Source: Georgenia sp.
GTDB taxonomy: Bacteria; Actinomycetota; Actinomycetes; Actinomycetales; Actinomycetaceae
DNA length: 28,980 nt
Direction: 5' to 3'
Assembly: GCA_027322565.1 (NCBI GenBank)
Contig: DAHVRG010000001.1
Coordinates: forward strand, 1-28,980
The notes beneath the pieces were generated by a model that made no database searches, was not told the origin of the DNA, and worked only from the letters and a program-made list of their open reading frames with translations. Below are positions 7,757-15,315 of this stretch, piece by piece (position 1 is the stretch's first letter; each line of letters opens with the position of its first letter). Both the position numbers and the translations under genes were made by a program.

Positions 7757-8551
7757 ATGTCCACCACCGAGCGGCCGCTGTCGGTCGACAGTGTGCACGT
7801 AGCCCCGTCCGACACCGCTGCGGGGGCCGCAGCGGGTCAGGCGGCCGCGCGACTGCTGCAGGATGCGCTGTCCCGCCGCGGCAGGGCACGGGTCGTCTTC
7901 GCCAGCGCGCCGTCGCAGGACCGGATGATCCGCACGCTCAGCGCCGCCCCGGGCATCGACTGGAGCCGGGTGGAGTCCCTGCACCTCGATGAGTACCGGG
8001 GGATCGACCCGGAGCACCGCGCCGGCTTCGGCCGCTGGCTGGCCGACCGGCTCCCCTCGACAGCACTCCCCGGGCTGCGGAGGATCCGCACGGACGGCGA
8101 CGCCCGGGCCGAGATCGAGCGCTACGGCGAGGTGCTGGACGCTGCCCCGGTCGACCTCGTCTGCCTGGGGATCGGCGTCAACGGACACATCGCCTTCAAC
8201 GAGCCCGGTGACACGGACTTCGCCGACGCGGCGCTGCTGCGGGAGGTGCCGCTGGCCCACGCCTCCCGGCAGCAGCAGGTCGACGAGGGTCTGTTCCCCG
8301 CACTCGCGGACGTCCCCACGCACGCCCTGTCCCTGACCGTGCCCGCCATCCTCCGCGGGGCAGCCATCGTCGGCACCGTCCTCGGGGCGGCGAAGGCCGA
8401 GGCCGTCGCCGCCGCCCTGGTCGGTCCGGTGACACCCGACGTGCCCGCCTCCGTCCTGCGCACCCACGGGGCGGTCTCGCTGTTCCTCGACGCCGCGGCG
8501 GCGTCCCGGCTCCCCGCGGCCTTCCCCGTCACCGCCGTCGCGGGAGACTGA
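7757..8551 (+). CDS. nagB: NagB-like glucosamine-6-phosphate deaminase/isomerase (Asn-variant active site)
   Basis: NagB/RpiA/DevB-fold protein of 264 aa, near the E. coli NagB length. The active-site strand H-L-D-E-Y-R-G carries D78, equivalent to the E. coli proton-transfer Asp72. The second motif is GIGVNGHIAFNEPG: H144 and E149 match E. coli His143 and Glu148, but position 142 is Asn where E. coli has Asp141. The N-terminal phosphate-loop G-x-P-T-G-x-T-P of classical NagB is replaced by A-S-A-P-S-Q-D. Together these place it in a divergent NagB-like subfamily whose substrate may not be plain glucosamine 6-phosphate. The start is ATG at 7757 with GGAGAG upstream; the long frame from 6851 is antisense to the epimerase. 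It is co-transcribed with the nagA-like gene 4 bp downstream and controlled by the two LacI operators. Confidence 0.82.
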   Translation: MSTTERPLSVDSVHVAPSDTAAGAAAGQAAARLLQDALSRRGRARVVFASAPSQDRMIRTLSAAPGIDWSRVESLHLDEYRGIDPEHRAGFGRWLADRLPSTALPGLRRIRTDGDARAEIERYGEVLDAAPVDLVCLGIGVNGHIAFNEPGDTDFADAALLREVPLAHASRQQQVDEGLFPALADVPTHALSLTVPAILRGAAIVGTVLGAAKAEAVAAALVGPVTPDVPASVLRTHGAVSLFLDAAAASRLPAAFPVTAVAGD

Positions 8552-8555
8552 CCCC

Positions 8556-9581
8556 ATGGGAACCGACGCGGTCCGCCGGCCCGGCCTCGTCGACCTCCAG
8601 GTCAACGGCTACGCCGGCTGGGACGTCAACGCCGACGACGTCACCCCCGACGACGTCGTCGGGCTCACCCGGGCACTGTGGGAGGAGGGGGTCACGACGT
8701 ACCTGCCGACGGTGATCACGGCGCCGGAGGAGAAGATCCTCCACTGCCTCGCCGTCGTCGCCGAGGCGCGCCGCCGTGACCCGCTGGTCGCCCACAGCAT
8801 CGCGGGTGTGCACGTCGAGGGTCCCTCGCTGGCCGCCGACGACGGTCCCCGCGGCGCCCACGACGCCCGGCACCTGCGCGACCCCGACCTCGCCGAGCTG
8901 CGCCGCTGGCAGGAGGCGAGCGGCGGGCTGGTCCGGATCGTCACCCTGGCGCCCGAGCGGCCCGGGACGGAGGAGTACGTCCGCGGGGCCGTCGCCGCCG
9001 GGGTCCGCGTCTCGATCGGCCACTGCGCCCCGACGCCGGAGCAGGTGCACGCCGCTGCCGCGGCCGGCGCGAGCCTGAGCACCCACCTCGGCAACGGCAC
9101 GTACGCCACGCTGCCCCGCCACCCGAACCACCTCTGGGCACAGCTGGCCGACGACCGACTCACCGCGCTGCTCATCGCCGACGGGCACCACCTGCCCGCC
9201 GACACCCTGACGGCGATGATCCGGGCGAAGTCGCCCGAGCGCTGCGTCCTCACCTCCGACTCCGCCGCCCTGGCGGGGATGGCGCCGGGGGACTACCGCA
9301 CCCCGGTGGGTGGCAGCGTCACCGTCGGCGAGGACGGCAGGCTCAGCCTCACCGGGACGACGCTGCTCGCCGGCTCGGGACGCTCGCTGCGGCAGTGCCT
9401 GGACTGGGCGACCGCCCACCTGCCCTTCCCGGCCGAGACGCTCCTCCCGCTCGCGACGCTCAACCCTGCCCGCCTGCTCGGGGTGGAGGGGCGCGTCACC
9501 TCGGGTGACGACGTCGCCGTCGTCGAGGGCGGGGAGGTCGTCGCCGTCCGGGTGGCCGGCGTCGACGTCGTGCGGAGGTGA
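8556..9581 (+). CDS. nagA: NagA-like N-acetylglucosamine-6-phosphate deacetylase (amidohydrolase family)
   Basis: Metal-dependent amidohydrolase of 341 aa that would deacetylate N-acetylglucosamine 6-phosphate or a close analogue in the cytosol. It begins almost directly at the barrel strand PGLVDLQVNGYAGWD, lacking most of the N-terminal beta-sandwich lobe of E. coli NagA (382 aa). Expected metal and substrate residues are present: E88 in H-V-E-G-P, H156 in S-I-G-H-C, H177 in S-T-H-L-G-N-G, the A-D-G-H-H motif at 208-212 and D235 in T-S-D-S. The STHLGNG and TSDS motifs differ from the THLFNAM and TDA of classical NagA. The ATG at 8556 follows nagB by 4 bp, with GGAG 11-14 bases upstream. NagA acting before NagB gives the textbook order deacetylation then deamination/isomerisation to fructose 6-phosphate. 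Confidence 0.85.
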   Translation: MGTDAVRRPGLVDLQVNGYAGWDVNADDVTPDDVVGLTRALWEEGVTTYLPTVITAPEEKILHCLAVVAEARRRDPLVAHSIAGVHVEGPSLAADDGPRGAHDARHLRDPDLAELRRWQEASGGLVRIVTLAPERPGTEEYVRGAVAAGVRVSIGHCAPTPEQVHAAAAAGASLSTHLGNGTYATLPRHPNHLWAQLADDRLTALLIADGHHLPADTLTAMIRAKSPERCVLTSDSAALAGMAPGDYRTPVGGSVTVGEDGRLSLTGTTLLAGSGRSLRQCLDWATAHLPFPAETLLPLATLNPARLLGVEGRVTSGDDVAVVEGGEVVAVRVAGVDVVRR

Positions 9582-9738
9582 GCCCGCAGGGCCCGGCCGC
9601 TGCTGCGCCCGCGCTCGTCCGGGGTTCGTTCTACCCCGCCAGTTGTCCGCGGTCCCGGCGCTGCAGCACCTCGTGACACCGAGCCGGCGCCCTCGCGGCC
9701 CGCGCCGCGATGATGGACGGGTGAGCGCCGCTCGGCGG

Positions 9739-10428
9739 CTACGCCGGCGGCAGCACGTCCTCCTGCGCGGGCAGCTCGTCCTGGCGCAGCAGCCCGACGG
9801 GGCAGGTGTACCCGTTCGGTCCGTGGTTGCAGTAGCCGCCCGGGTTCTTGTGGAGGTACTGCTGGTGGTAGTCCTCGGCGTAGTAGAACGTGCCGGCCGG
9901 GGCCAGCTCGGTGGAGATCGGCCCGTGCCCGGCGTCGGCGAGCACCTGACCGAAGGCCGCCTTGGTGAGCTCCGCGGCGCGCTGCTGCTCCGGCGTGGTC
10001 CAGTAGACCGCCGAGCGGTACTGCGTCCCGACGTCGTTGCCCTGCCGGTTCGGGGTCGTCGGGTCGTGGTTCTCCCAGAAGGCCTTGAGCAGCTGCTCCG
10101 GGCCGGTGCGGGTGGGGTCGTAGGCGACGAGCACCGCCTCGGTGTGCCCGGTCAGCCCGGTGCACACCTCCTCGTACGTCGGGTGCGGTGTGAAGCCGCC
10201 CATGTAGCCGGCCGCGGTGGTGACGACGCCGTCGAGCCGCCAGAAGATGCGCTCGGCACCCCAGAAACAGCCCATCCCGACGTAGAGCACCTCGGTGCCC
10301 TCGGGCCAGGGGCCGCGCAGCGGGGTGTCGAGGACCTCGTGACGCTCCGGGACGGTGAAGGTCGGGGCGGCGCGCCCGGGCAGAGCCTCCTCGGGCGTGA
10401 CCATGCGGGGTGTGGGGCGGAAGAACAT
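9739..10428 (-). CDS. msrA: Peptide-methionine (S)-S-oxide reductase
   Basis: Repairs oxidised methionine (S-epimer) in proteins. The 229-aa protein has the catalytic motif G-C-F-W-G-A-E with C54, preceded by a roughly 50-residue N-terminal extension as in E. coli-type MsrA, and the C-terminal resolving cysteines C200 and C209 in [17 protein letters not shown] choose the ATG at 10428: GGAGG lies 9-13 bases upstream on the minus strand, whereas the ATG at 10443 has no ribosome site. It is leftward and monocistronic here, convergent with nagA across 157 bp in which I see no gene or strong terminator. Confidence 0.95.
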   Translation of the reverse strand: MFFRPTPRMVTPEEALPGRAAPTFTVPERHEVLDTPLRGPWPEGTEVLYVGMGCFWGAERIFWRLDGVVTTAAGYMGGFTPHPTYEEVCTGLTGHTEAVLVAYDPTRTGPEQLLKAFWENHDPTTPNRQGNDVGTQYRSAVYWTTPEQQRAAELTKAAFGQVLADAGHGPISTELAPAGTFYYAEDYHQQYLHKNPGGYCNHGPNGYTCPVGLLRQDELPAQEDVLPPA

Positions 10429-10452
10429 CGTGCCAACCTCCATCGGAGTAGG

Positions 10453-10486
10453 GCGCCGACTGCCGCGGGGGGACGGCAGCCGGCGC
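10453..10486. other. GC-rich inverted repeat upstream of msrA
   Basis: A 13-bp stem with one A-C mismatch (10453-10465 with 10474-10486) and an 8-base G-rich loop. It begins 25 bp upstream of the msrA start codon in the divergent region shared with the AI-2E-family gene. It could be a leader hairpin in the msrA mRNA or a protein-binding site; nothing in the sequence decides this. Confidence 0.4.
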
Positions 10487-10571
10487 TACTGGTGAGAACA
10501 CCACACGAACCTGAGTATTCCCTCGGAGCGGGCGGTCGGCGCGTACGAAAGGCCCGCCTGCACGCACTCAG

Positions 10572-10577
10572 TAGGCT
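10572..10577 (+). promoter_or_regulatory. Candidate -10 of the AI-2E-family/ilvA operon
   Basis: TAGGCT fits the actinobacterial TAnnnT -10 and would start transcription about 30 nt before the ATG at 10615. No convincing -35 is visible. Confidence 0.3.
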
Positions 10578-10614
10578 GGGCCCCGGCTCTCTCACCTGAC
10601 GAAATGCGGGGACC

Positions 10615-11979
10615 ATGACCGACGACAAGCCGCCCGGGTGGATCTCCCGGCTCACCGCCGCGCGCCGCGACTCGCCGGAGGACGCACCCGTGCCCGTGAC
10701 GGTCGTCCAGGCCCACCGTCGGGACGACGCGGACCCGGCCGAGCACTCGGTGACCTACTCCGTGCGGGCCGCTGCGGCGTGGTCGTGGCGGGTGCTCGTC
10801 ATCGCTGCCGCCGCGGCGCTCCTCGGGTACCTCATCATCACCTTCAAGACGGTCGTCGTCGCCTTCGTCGTCGCCATCCTCCTCGCCGTGCTGCTCGAGC
10901 CGGTGTCGACCTGGCTGCGCAAACGGCTGCGCTTCCCGCGCACCCTCGCCTCGGCGGTGACGCTCGTCGCCGCGCTCGCCTTCGTCGTCGGCCTGCTCAC
11001 GGCGGCCGGACGCTCGGTCATCGTCGGGTTCGCCGACCTCGCCGACCAGGCCGTCCAGGGGTTCAACGAGCTCGTCTCCTGGCTCTCCGACGGACCGCTC
11101 GGCATCGACGAGGAGCAGCTGCAGACGTGGCTCGACGAGGGCCTGGCCCAGCTCGAGACCAACTCCGACGCCCTCATCTCCGGCGCCCTGGCAGCCACGA
11201 CCTCGGTCACCCAGGTCATCACCGGGGCCGTCATCGCGCTCTTCTGTCTCTTCTTCTTCCTCAAGGACGGCCGGCACATCTGGCAGTGGTTCGTCCGGCT
11301 CGCCCCAGGACGGGCCCGCGACCGCATCAACGAGGCGGGCATCCGCGGCTGGGTGACCCTCGGCGGGTACGCCCGGACCCAGATCCTCGTCGCCTTCGTC
11401 GACGCCGTCGGCATCGGGCTCGGTGCCTGGATCCTCGGGCTGCCGCTCGTGCTCCCGCTCGCCACGCTCGTCTTCCTCGGCTCGTTCATCCCGATCGTCG
11501 GGGCACTCGTCAGCGGGTCGGTCGCCGTCCTCGTCGCCCTCGTCGACCAGGACCTCCAGACGGCGATCATCATGCTCGCCATCGTCCTGCTCGTGCAGCA
11601 GATCGAGGGCAACGTCCTGCAACCCTGGCTCATGGGTAACGCCGTCTCGCTCCACCCGGTCGCGGTCCTCCTCGCCGTCACCGCCGGCACCGGGGTCGCC
11701 GGGGTCCTCGGCGCGCTGCTCGCGGTGCCGATCGCCGCCGTCGTCAACACCGTCGTCCTCTACCTCCACGGACATGACAAACATCCCCGGGTAGCCACCG
11801 ACTGGCACCGGCCGGGTGGGCCACCGGGCACCCTCTTCCGCTCCATCGAGGACTCCTTCGCGTCGTCGACCGGGGACCCGGATGAGGACGAGGCCGCGGA
11901 CCACGCGTCCGTCGGTCACACCGACCACGCCACCGGCGACGCCGACACCGGCCGACCCGGGCCGGGCGGCGCCACATGA
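10615..11979 (+). CDS. AI-2E family transporter (PerM/YdiK type membrane protein)
   Basis: Polytopic membrane protein of 454 aa. The first hydrophobic segments lie after about 55 hydrophilic residues (VLVIAAAAALLGYLIITF, then VVVAFVVAILLAVLLEP), followed by a long amphipathic region (about residues 140-190), a cytoplasmic helix and a C-terminal bundle containing P-L-A-T-L-V-F-L-G-S-F-I-P-I-V-G and the E-G-N-V-L-Q-P motif typical of the family. The final 60 residues are acidic and disordered. The family name derives from TqsA; many members have no link to autoinducer-2, and some are ion antiporters, so no substrate is assigned. The ATG at 10615 has only a weak ribosome site (GGGGA). The stop overlaps the ATG of the threonine dehydratase (ATGA), indicating coupling. 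Confidence 0.9.
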   Translation: MTDDKPPGWISRLTAARRDSPEDAPVPVTVVQAHRRDDADPAEHSVTYSVRAAAAWSWRVLVIAAAAALLGYLIITFKTVVVAFVVAILLAVLLEPVSTWLRKRLRFPRTLASAVTLVAALAFVVGLLTAAGRSVIVGFADLADQAVQGFNELVSWLSDGPLGIDEEQLQTWLDEGLAQLETNSDALISGALAATTSVTQVITGAVIALFCLFFFLKDGRHIWQWFVRLAPGRARDRINEAGIRGWVTLGGYARTQILVAFVDAVGIGLGAWILGLPLVLPLATLVFLGSFIPIVGALVSGSVAVLVALVDQDLQTAIIMLAIVLLVQQIEGNVLQPWLMGNAVSLHPVAVLLAVTAGTGVAGVLGALLAVPIAAVVNTVVLYLHGHDKHPRVATDWHRPGGPPGTLFRSIEDSFASSTGDPDEDEAADHASVGHTDHATGDADTGRPGPGGAT

Positions 11980-13196
11980 CGGCGGGCATCGACCTCGCCG
12001 CCATCGAGGAGGCCGCCGCCCTGCTCGACGGCGTCACCACCCTGACACCGGTGGAGGAGAGCGCGTCACTCAGTGCCGTCGCCGGGGTCCGGGTGCTCCT
12101 CAAGTGCGAGAACCTCCAGCGCACCGGGTCCTTCAAGCTGCGTGGCGCCGCGGTCCGGCTCTCGCGGCTCACCGCCGCCGAGAAGGCTCGCGGCGTCGTC
12201 GCCGCCAGTGCCGGGAACCATGCCCAGGGGGTGGCGCTCGCCGCACGGGAGCTCGGTATCTCCGCCGTCGTCTACATGCCCGAGAACGCAGCCCTGCCCA
12301 AGCTCGCGGCCACCCGCGGCTACGGCGCGGAGGTGCGGCAGGAGGGCGCCGACCTCAGCGGGGCCCTCGCGGCCGCCCAGCGGGAGGCGGCCCGCAGCGG
12401 CCGCGTCTTCATCCCGCCCTTCGACCACCGCGACGTCGTGCTCGGGCAGGCGACCATCGGGCTGGAGATCCTCGACCAGGTGCCCGACGCGCGCACCCTC
12501 CTCGTCCCCACCGGCGGCGGCGGTCTGCTGGCGGGGGTGACCGCGGCGGTGCACGCCCGCGGCGCGGACGTCCGGGTGGTGGGCGTCCAGGCCGAGGGGG
12601 CGGCGGCGTTCCCGGCGTCGCTCGCCGAGGGCCGCCCCGTCGCCCTGGGCCGGATGAGCACCATCGCCGACGGCATCGCGGTCCCGGCGCCGAGCGAGCT
12701 CACCCTGGGGATCGCGCGCGAGTACGGCGCGGAGGTCCGGACCGTGAGCGAGGAGGCGCTGGCCCGGGCCGTGCTCCTGCTCAGCGAGCGGGCCAAGCTC
12801 GTCGTCGAGCCCTCCGGTGCCGCCGGAGTCGCCGCGCTGCTCAGCGGCCCCACGGACCTGCCTGGGCCGGTGGTCGCGATCCTCTCCGGCGGCAACGTCG
12901 ACACGCTCGTGCTGTACCGGATCCTGCGCCACGGGCTCGTGGCCGCGGGCCGCTACCTCCAGATGGAGGTCCGGGTCTCCGACCGGCCCGGCTCCCTCGC
13001 CCGGCTCCTCGGGGTGCTCGCCGCGACGGGCAGCAACGTCGTGAGCATCAACCACGACCGGACGGGCGCCGACCTCGGTGTCGCGGAGGTGCAGATCCGG
13101 GTCGAGCTCGAGACGAAGGGTGTGGACCACTGTCACGAGGTCGTCGAGACGCTCCGTGCCGAGGGCTACGGCGTCGTGTTCCGGTCGGTCGCCTAG
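11976..13196 (+). CDS. ilvA: Threonine ammonia-lyase (threonine dehydratase) with ACT domain
   Basis: PLP enzyme converting threonine to 2-oxobutanoate and ammonia, 406 aa. The Schiff-base Lys is K54 in T-G-S-F-K-L-R-G-A, the S-A-G-N-H-A-Q-G motif binds substrate and the Gly-rich phosphate loop is P-T-G-G-G-G-L. A single ACT domain begins near residue 329 (QMEVRVSDRPGSLARLLGVL), giving the length and layout of the single-ACT threonine dehydratases rather than the double-ACT E. coli IlvA. It could serve isoleucine synthesis or threonine/serine catabolism; the ACT domain implies allosteric control. The ATG overlaps the preceding gene's stop by 4 bp. It is convergent with greA across a terminator hairpin. 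Confidence 0.93.
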   Translation: MTAGIDLAAIEEAAALLDGVTTLTPVEESASLSAVAGVRVLLKCENLQRTGSFKLRGAAVRLSRLTAAEKARGVVAASAGNHAQGVALAARELGISAVVYMPENAALPKLAATRGYGAEVRQEGADLSGALAAAQREAARSGRVFIPPFDHRDVVLGQATIGLEILDQVPDARTLLVPTGGGGLLAGVTAAVHARGADVRVVGVQAEGAAAFPASLAEGRPVALGRMSTIADGIAVPAPSELTLGIAREYGAEVRTVSEEALARAVLLLSERAKLVVEPSGAAGVAALLSGPTDLPGPVVAILSGGNVDTLVLYRILRHGLVAAGRYLQMEVRVSDRPGSLARLLGVLAATGSNVVSINHDRTGADLGVAEVQIRVELETKGVDHCHEVVETLRAEGYGVVFRSVA

Positions 13197-13204
13197 GGAC
13201 GACG

Positions 13205-13246
13205 ACGGCGGGGCTCCCGCGGCCGCTGCCGCGTGAACCCCGCCGT
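13205..13246. terminator. Bidirectional terminator between ilvA and greA
   Basis: ACGGCGGGG (13205-13213) is complementary to CCCCGCCGT (13238-13246), a 9-bp stem closing a 24-base GC-rich loop that can fold further. It fills the 58-bp gap between convergent stops. No U-tract is visible. Confidence 0.6.
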
Positions 13247-13254
13247 GCGGTGGG

Positions 13255-13740
13255 TCAGCCGGTGAAGGGCTTGACCTCGTGGATCTCCACGGCGATCGAC
13301 TTGCCGTTCGGGGCCTGGTAGGAGGTCTTGTCGCCGGCCCGCTTGCCGACGATCGCCGCACCGAGCGGGGACCCCTCCGAGAACACCTCGATGTCGACGT
13401 CCTGCGCCGCCTCCCGCGAGCCGAGCAGGAAGGTCTCCTTCTCGCCGGCGATGGTCGCGGTGACGACCATCCCGGACTCGACGACGCCGTCGTCCGCCGG
13501 AGCCTCACCGACCTGTGCGTTGCGCAGCAGCTCGGTGAGCTGGAGGATGCGGCCCTCCAGCTTGCCCTGCTCCTCGCGGGCGGCGTGGTAGCCGCCGTTC
13601 TCCTTGAGGTCACCCTCGGCCCGGGCGGCCTCGATACGCTCGGTGATCTCGGCGCGGCCGGGTCCCGTGAGGTGCTCGAGCTCCGCCTTGAGGCGGTTGT
13701 ACGCCTCCGCGGTCAGCCAGGTGGTCGCTGTCTCGGCCAC
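13255..13740 (-). CDS. greA: Transcription elongation factor GreA
   Basis: Rescues backtracked RNA polymerase by stimulating transcript cleavage. At 161 aa it has the family length. The N-terminal coiled coil carries the tip residues D44 and E47 (in E-G-D-L-K-E-N-G-G-Y), which coordinate the cleavage metal, followed by the FKBP-like C-terminal domain ending IAVEIHEVKPF. The start is GTG at 13740, set by a strong GGAGGAGGAG just upstream on the minus strand; the much longer open frame into mca is non-coding. A terminator-like hairpin lies in the leader only about 25 nt before the start. The gene is downstream of DUF4307 in the same orientation, the usual actinobacterial arrangement. Confidence 0.97.
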   Translation of the reverse strand: MAETATTWLTAEAYNRLKAELEHLTGPGRAEITERIEAARAEGDLKENGGYHAAREEQGKLEGRILQLTELLRNAQVGEAPADDGVVESGMVVTATIAGEKETFLLGSREAAQDVDIEVFSEGSPLGAAIVGKRAGDKTSYQAPNGKSIAVEIHEVKPFTG

Positions 13741-13764
13741 GTCTCCTCCTCCAACAAAATCATG

Positions 13765-13793
13765 AGCCTCGGCCGCTCGAACGGGCCGAGGCT
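13765..13793 (-). terminator. Terminator-like hairpin in the greA leader
   Basis: A perfect 10-bp stem (AGCCTCGGCC, 13765-13774, with 13784-13793) and 9-base loop. On the minus strand it is followed by CATGATTTTGTT, the nearest thing to a U-tract in this region. It lies between DUF4307 and greA with only about 24 nt to the greA GTG, leaving no room for a promoter downstream of it. It may terminate DUF4307 transcripts, attenuate greA, or both. Confidence 0.6.
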
Positions 13794-13868
13794 TCCTTGG
13801 GTCGTGCTCTCCCAACGCGCGCCGCGACGACGGACGCAACGCTGCTCGCCGCGCGGGGCGATGGAGGA

Positions 13869-13874
13869 AGGATA
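13869..13874 (-). promoter_or_regulatory. Candidate greA -10
   Basis: On the minus strand TATCCT, in a TTGCTATCCT context, is the best -10 match in the 179-bp DUF4307-greA gap. It would give a leader of about 120 nt that includes the hairpin at 13765-13793. No good -35 accompanies it. Confidence 0.3.
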
Positions 13875-13919
13875 GCAAGAACCCGTCGAACGGTCGTGCT
13901 ACCGCGGTGGGGACATGGC

Positions 13920-14354
13920 TCAGCCGAGGTCCGCGGCGGTCTCCCGGCACCCGGCGACCCGCGCACCGGTGGCCGGCTCGGTCGTCGCGACCCGCGCGGT
14001 GACGACCGTGCTGCGCGTCTCCGCCGGCCCGACGGGGACCCGGGCGACGCCCACCTGGTTGAACCGGTCGTTGAGCGCGAGCACGGTGCACTCCGCCGTC
14101 GTGCCCGGGTCCATGTGCGCGACGAAGGTAACCTCGACAGCGGAGTCGTCCACGACCGAGAAGGCCACGTCGTCGGTGTGTACGGCATCGTCGGTGGAGA
14201 TCACGGCGAGGACGACGAACGCGGCGACGGCGACGGCGGCCAGGACGAGCAGCAGCACACGGCGGCGCCGTCGGGTCGCGGCGTCGGTGGTCAGGCCGTA
14301 GCGGTCGGCGAGTGCCGCGCGCGCGTCGGCGTCGTCGGTGGTCACGCCGTCCAT
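13920..14354 (-). CDS. DUF4307 single-pass membrane protein
   Basis: A 144-aa protein of unknown function. Residues 1-30 are hydrophilic and Arg-rich at the end (T-R-R-R-R-R), followed by one membrane segment ([20 protein letters not shown], residues about 33-52) and an extracytoplasmic beta-rich domain with two Cys (C89 in A-E-C-T-V-L, C137 in A-G-C-R-E) that could pair. This is the actinobacterial family found next to mca and greA (Rv1081c in M. tuberculosis). The start is ATG at 14354 with GGAGGGGGG just upstream. It is divergent from mca across 88 bp. The conserved linkage to mca hints at a role near thiol or redox metabolism, but no function is established. Confidence 0.88.
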   Translation of the reverse strand: MDGVTTDDADARAALADRYGLTTDAATRRRRRVLLLVLAAVAVAAFVVLAVISTDDAVHTDDVAFSVVDDSAVEVTFVAHMDPGTTAECTVLALNDRFNQVGVARVPVGPAETRSTVVTARVATTEPATGARVAGCRETAADLG

Positions 14355-14442
14355 TGTCCCCCCTCCGCGCGGAGGTAACGCATTGCTCCGCGGGGGCGGC
14401 GCGGGCGAGAATCATGGGCGGCCCGAGCAGAGGAGTGAGACA

Positions 14443-15315
14443 GTGAGCGAGCAGCTGCGCCTCATGGCGGTGCACGCGCATCCGGACGACGAGTCGAGCA
14501 AGGGTGCCGCCACGATGGCGAGGTACGTCGCCGAGGGGCACCGCGTGCGGGTGGTGACCTGCACGGGCGGTGAGCGCGGCTCGATCCTCAACCCCAAGCT
14601 GGAGCACGAGACGGCGATCCTCGAGGACATGGCCGGCTACCGCCGCCGGGAGATGGCCGCCGCCGCCGAGGCGCTGGGCATCGAGCACGTGTGGCTCGGC
14701 TTCGTCGACTCCGGCCTGCCGGAGGGCGACCCGCCGCCCCCGTTGCCGGAGGGCTGCTTCGCCCTCGTCCCGCTGGAGGAGGCGGTCGAGGCTCTCGTCC
14801 GGGAGGTGCGCAGCTTCCGGCCGCACGTCATGACGACGTACAACGAGAACGGCGGCTACCCGCACCCGGACCACATCCGCTGCCACGAGATCTCGGTGGC
14901 CGCGTACCACGCCGCGGCGGACCCGGACCGGTTCCCCGACGCCGGACCGCCGTGGGAGGTCGCCAAGCTCTACTACGACGTCGGGTTCTCCGCCGACCGG
15001 ATCACCGCGATCTCCGAGGCGATGCGCGAGCGGGGGCTGGTCTCGCCCTTCGACGACTGGCTCGAGCGTGCCGCGCGCCGGCCGCAGCGCAAGGTCACCA
15101 CCCGGGTGCGCTGCGAGGAGTACTTCGAGCGGCGGGACGAGGCGCTGCGCGCCCACGCCACCCAGATCGACCCCGACGGCTTCTTCTTCGAGGTGCCGCG
15201 CGACATCGAGCGTGAGGTGTGGCCGTGGGAGCAGTTCGAGCTGGCGGAGTCCCGCATCCCGGTCGAGCTGCCGGAGGACGACCTCTTCGCGGGGCTGCGT
15301 AGGCTGGTGGCGTGA
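14443..15315 (+). CDS. mca: Mycothiol S-conjugate amidase
   Basis: Zinc amidase that cleaves mycothiol conjugates of toxins and antibiotics, releasing the mercapturic acid for export. The 290-aa LmbE/PIG-L-fold protein has the metal motif H-A-H-P-D-D-E with H13 and D16, and the third ligand region G-G-Y-P-H-P-D-H with H144. The length and the C-terminal [27 protein letters not shown] block distinguish Mca from the shorter deacetylase MshB. The start is GTG at 14443, with GGAG 8 bases upstream; the open frame from 14338 runs antisense into DUF4307's start. Its stop overlaps the small membrane protein's GTG by 4 bp. Presence of mca shows the host uses mycothiol. Confidence 0.96.
   Translation: MSEQLRLMAVHAHPDDESSKGAATMARYVAEGHRVRVVTCTGGERGSILNPKLEHETAILEDMAGYRRREMAAAAEALGIEHVWLGFVDSGLPEGDPPPPLPEGCFALVPLEEAVEALVREVRSFRPHVMTTYNENGGYPHPDHIRCHEISVAAYHAAADPDRFPDAGPPWEVAKLYYDVGFSADRITAISEAMRERGLVSPFDDWLERAARRPQRKVTTRVRCEEYFERRDEALRAHATQIDPDGFFFEVPRDIEREVWPWEQFELAESRIPVELPEDDLFAGLRRLVA

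Noticed and set aside
9582..9738. Possible small gene or terminator between nagA and msrA
   Set aside because: No ORF with a ribosome site and only a 5-bp stem next to the msrA stop; too weak to call.
10429..10443. Alternative msrA start at ATG 10443
   Set aside because: No ribosome site upstream, whereas GGAGG correctly precedes the ATG at 10428.
13255..15156. A 633-codon minus-strand frame that would extend GreA into mca
   Set aside because: GreA starts at GTG 13740 with a strong ribosome site and has its full family length; the upstream part is antisense to mca and out of frame with DUF4307.
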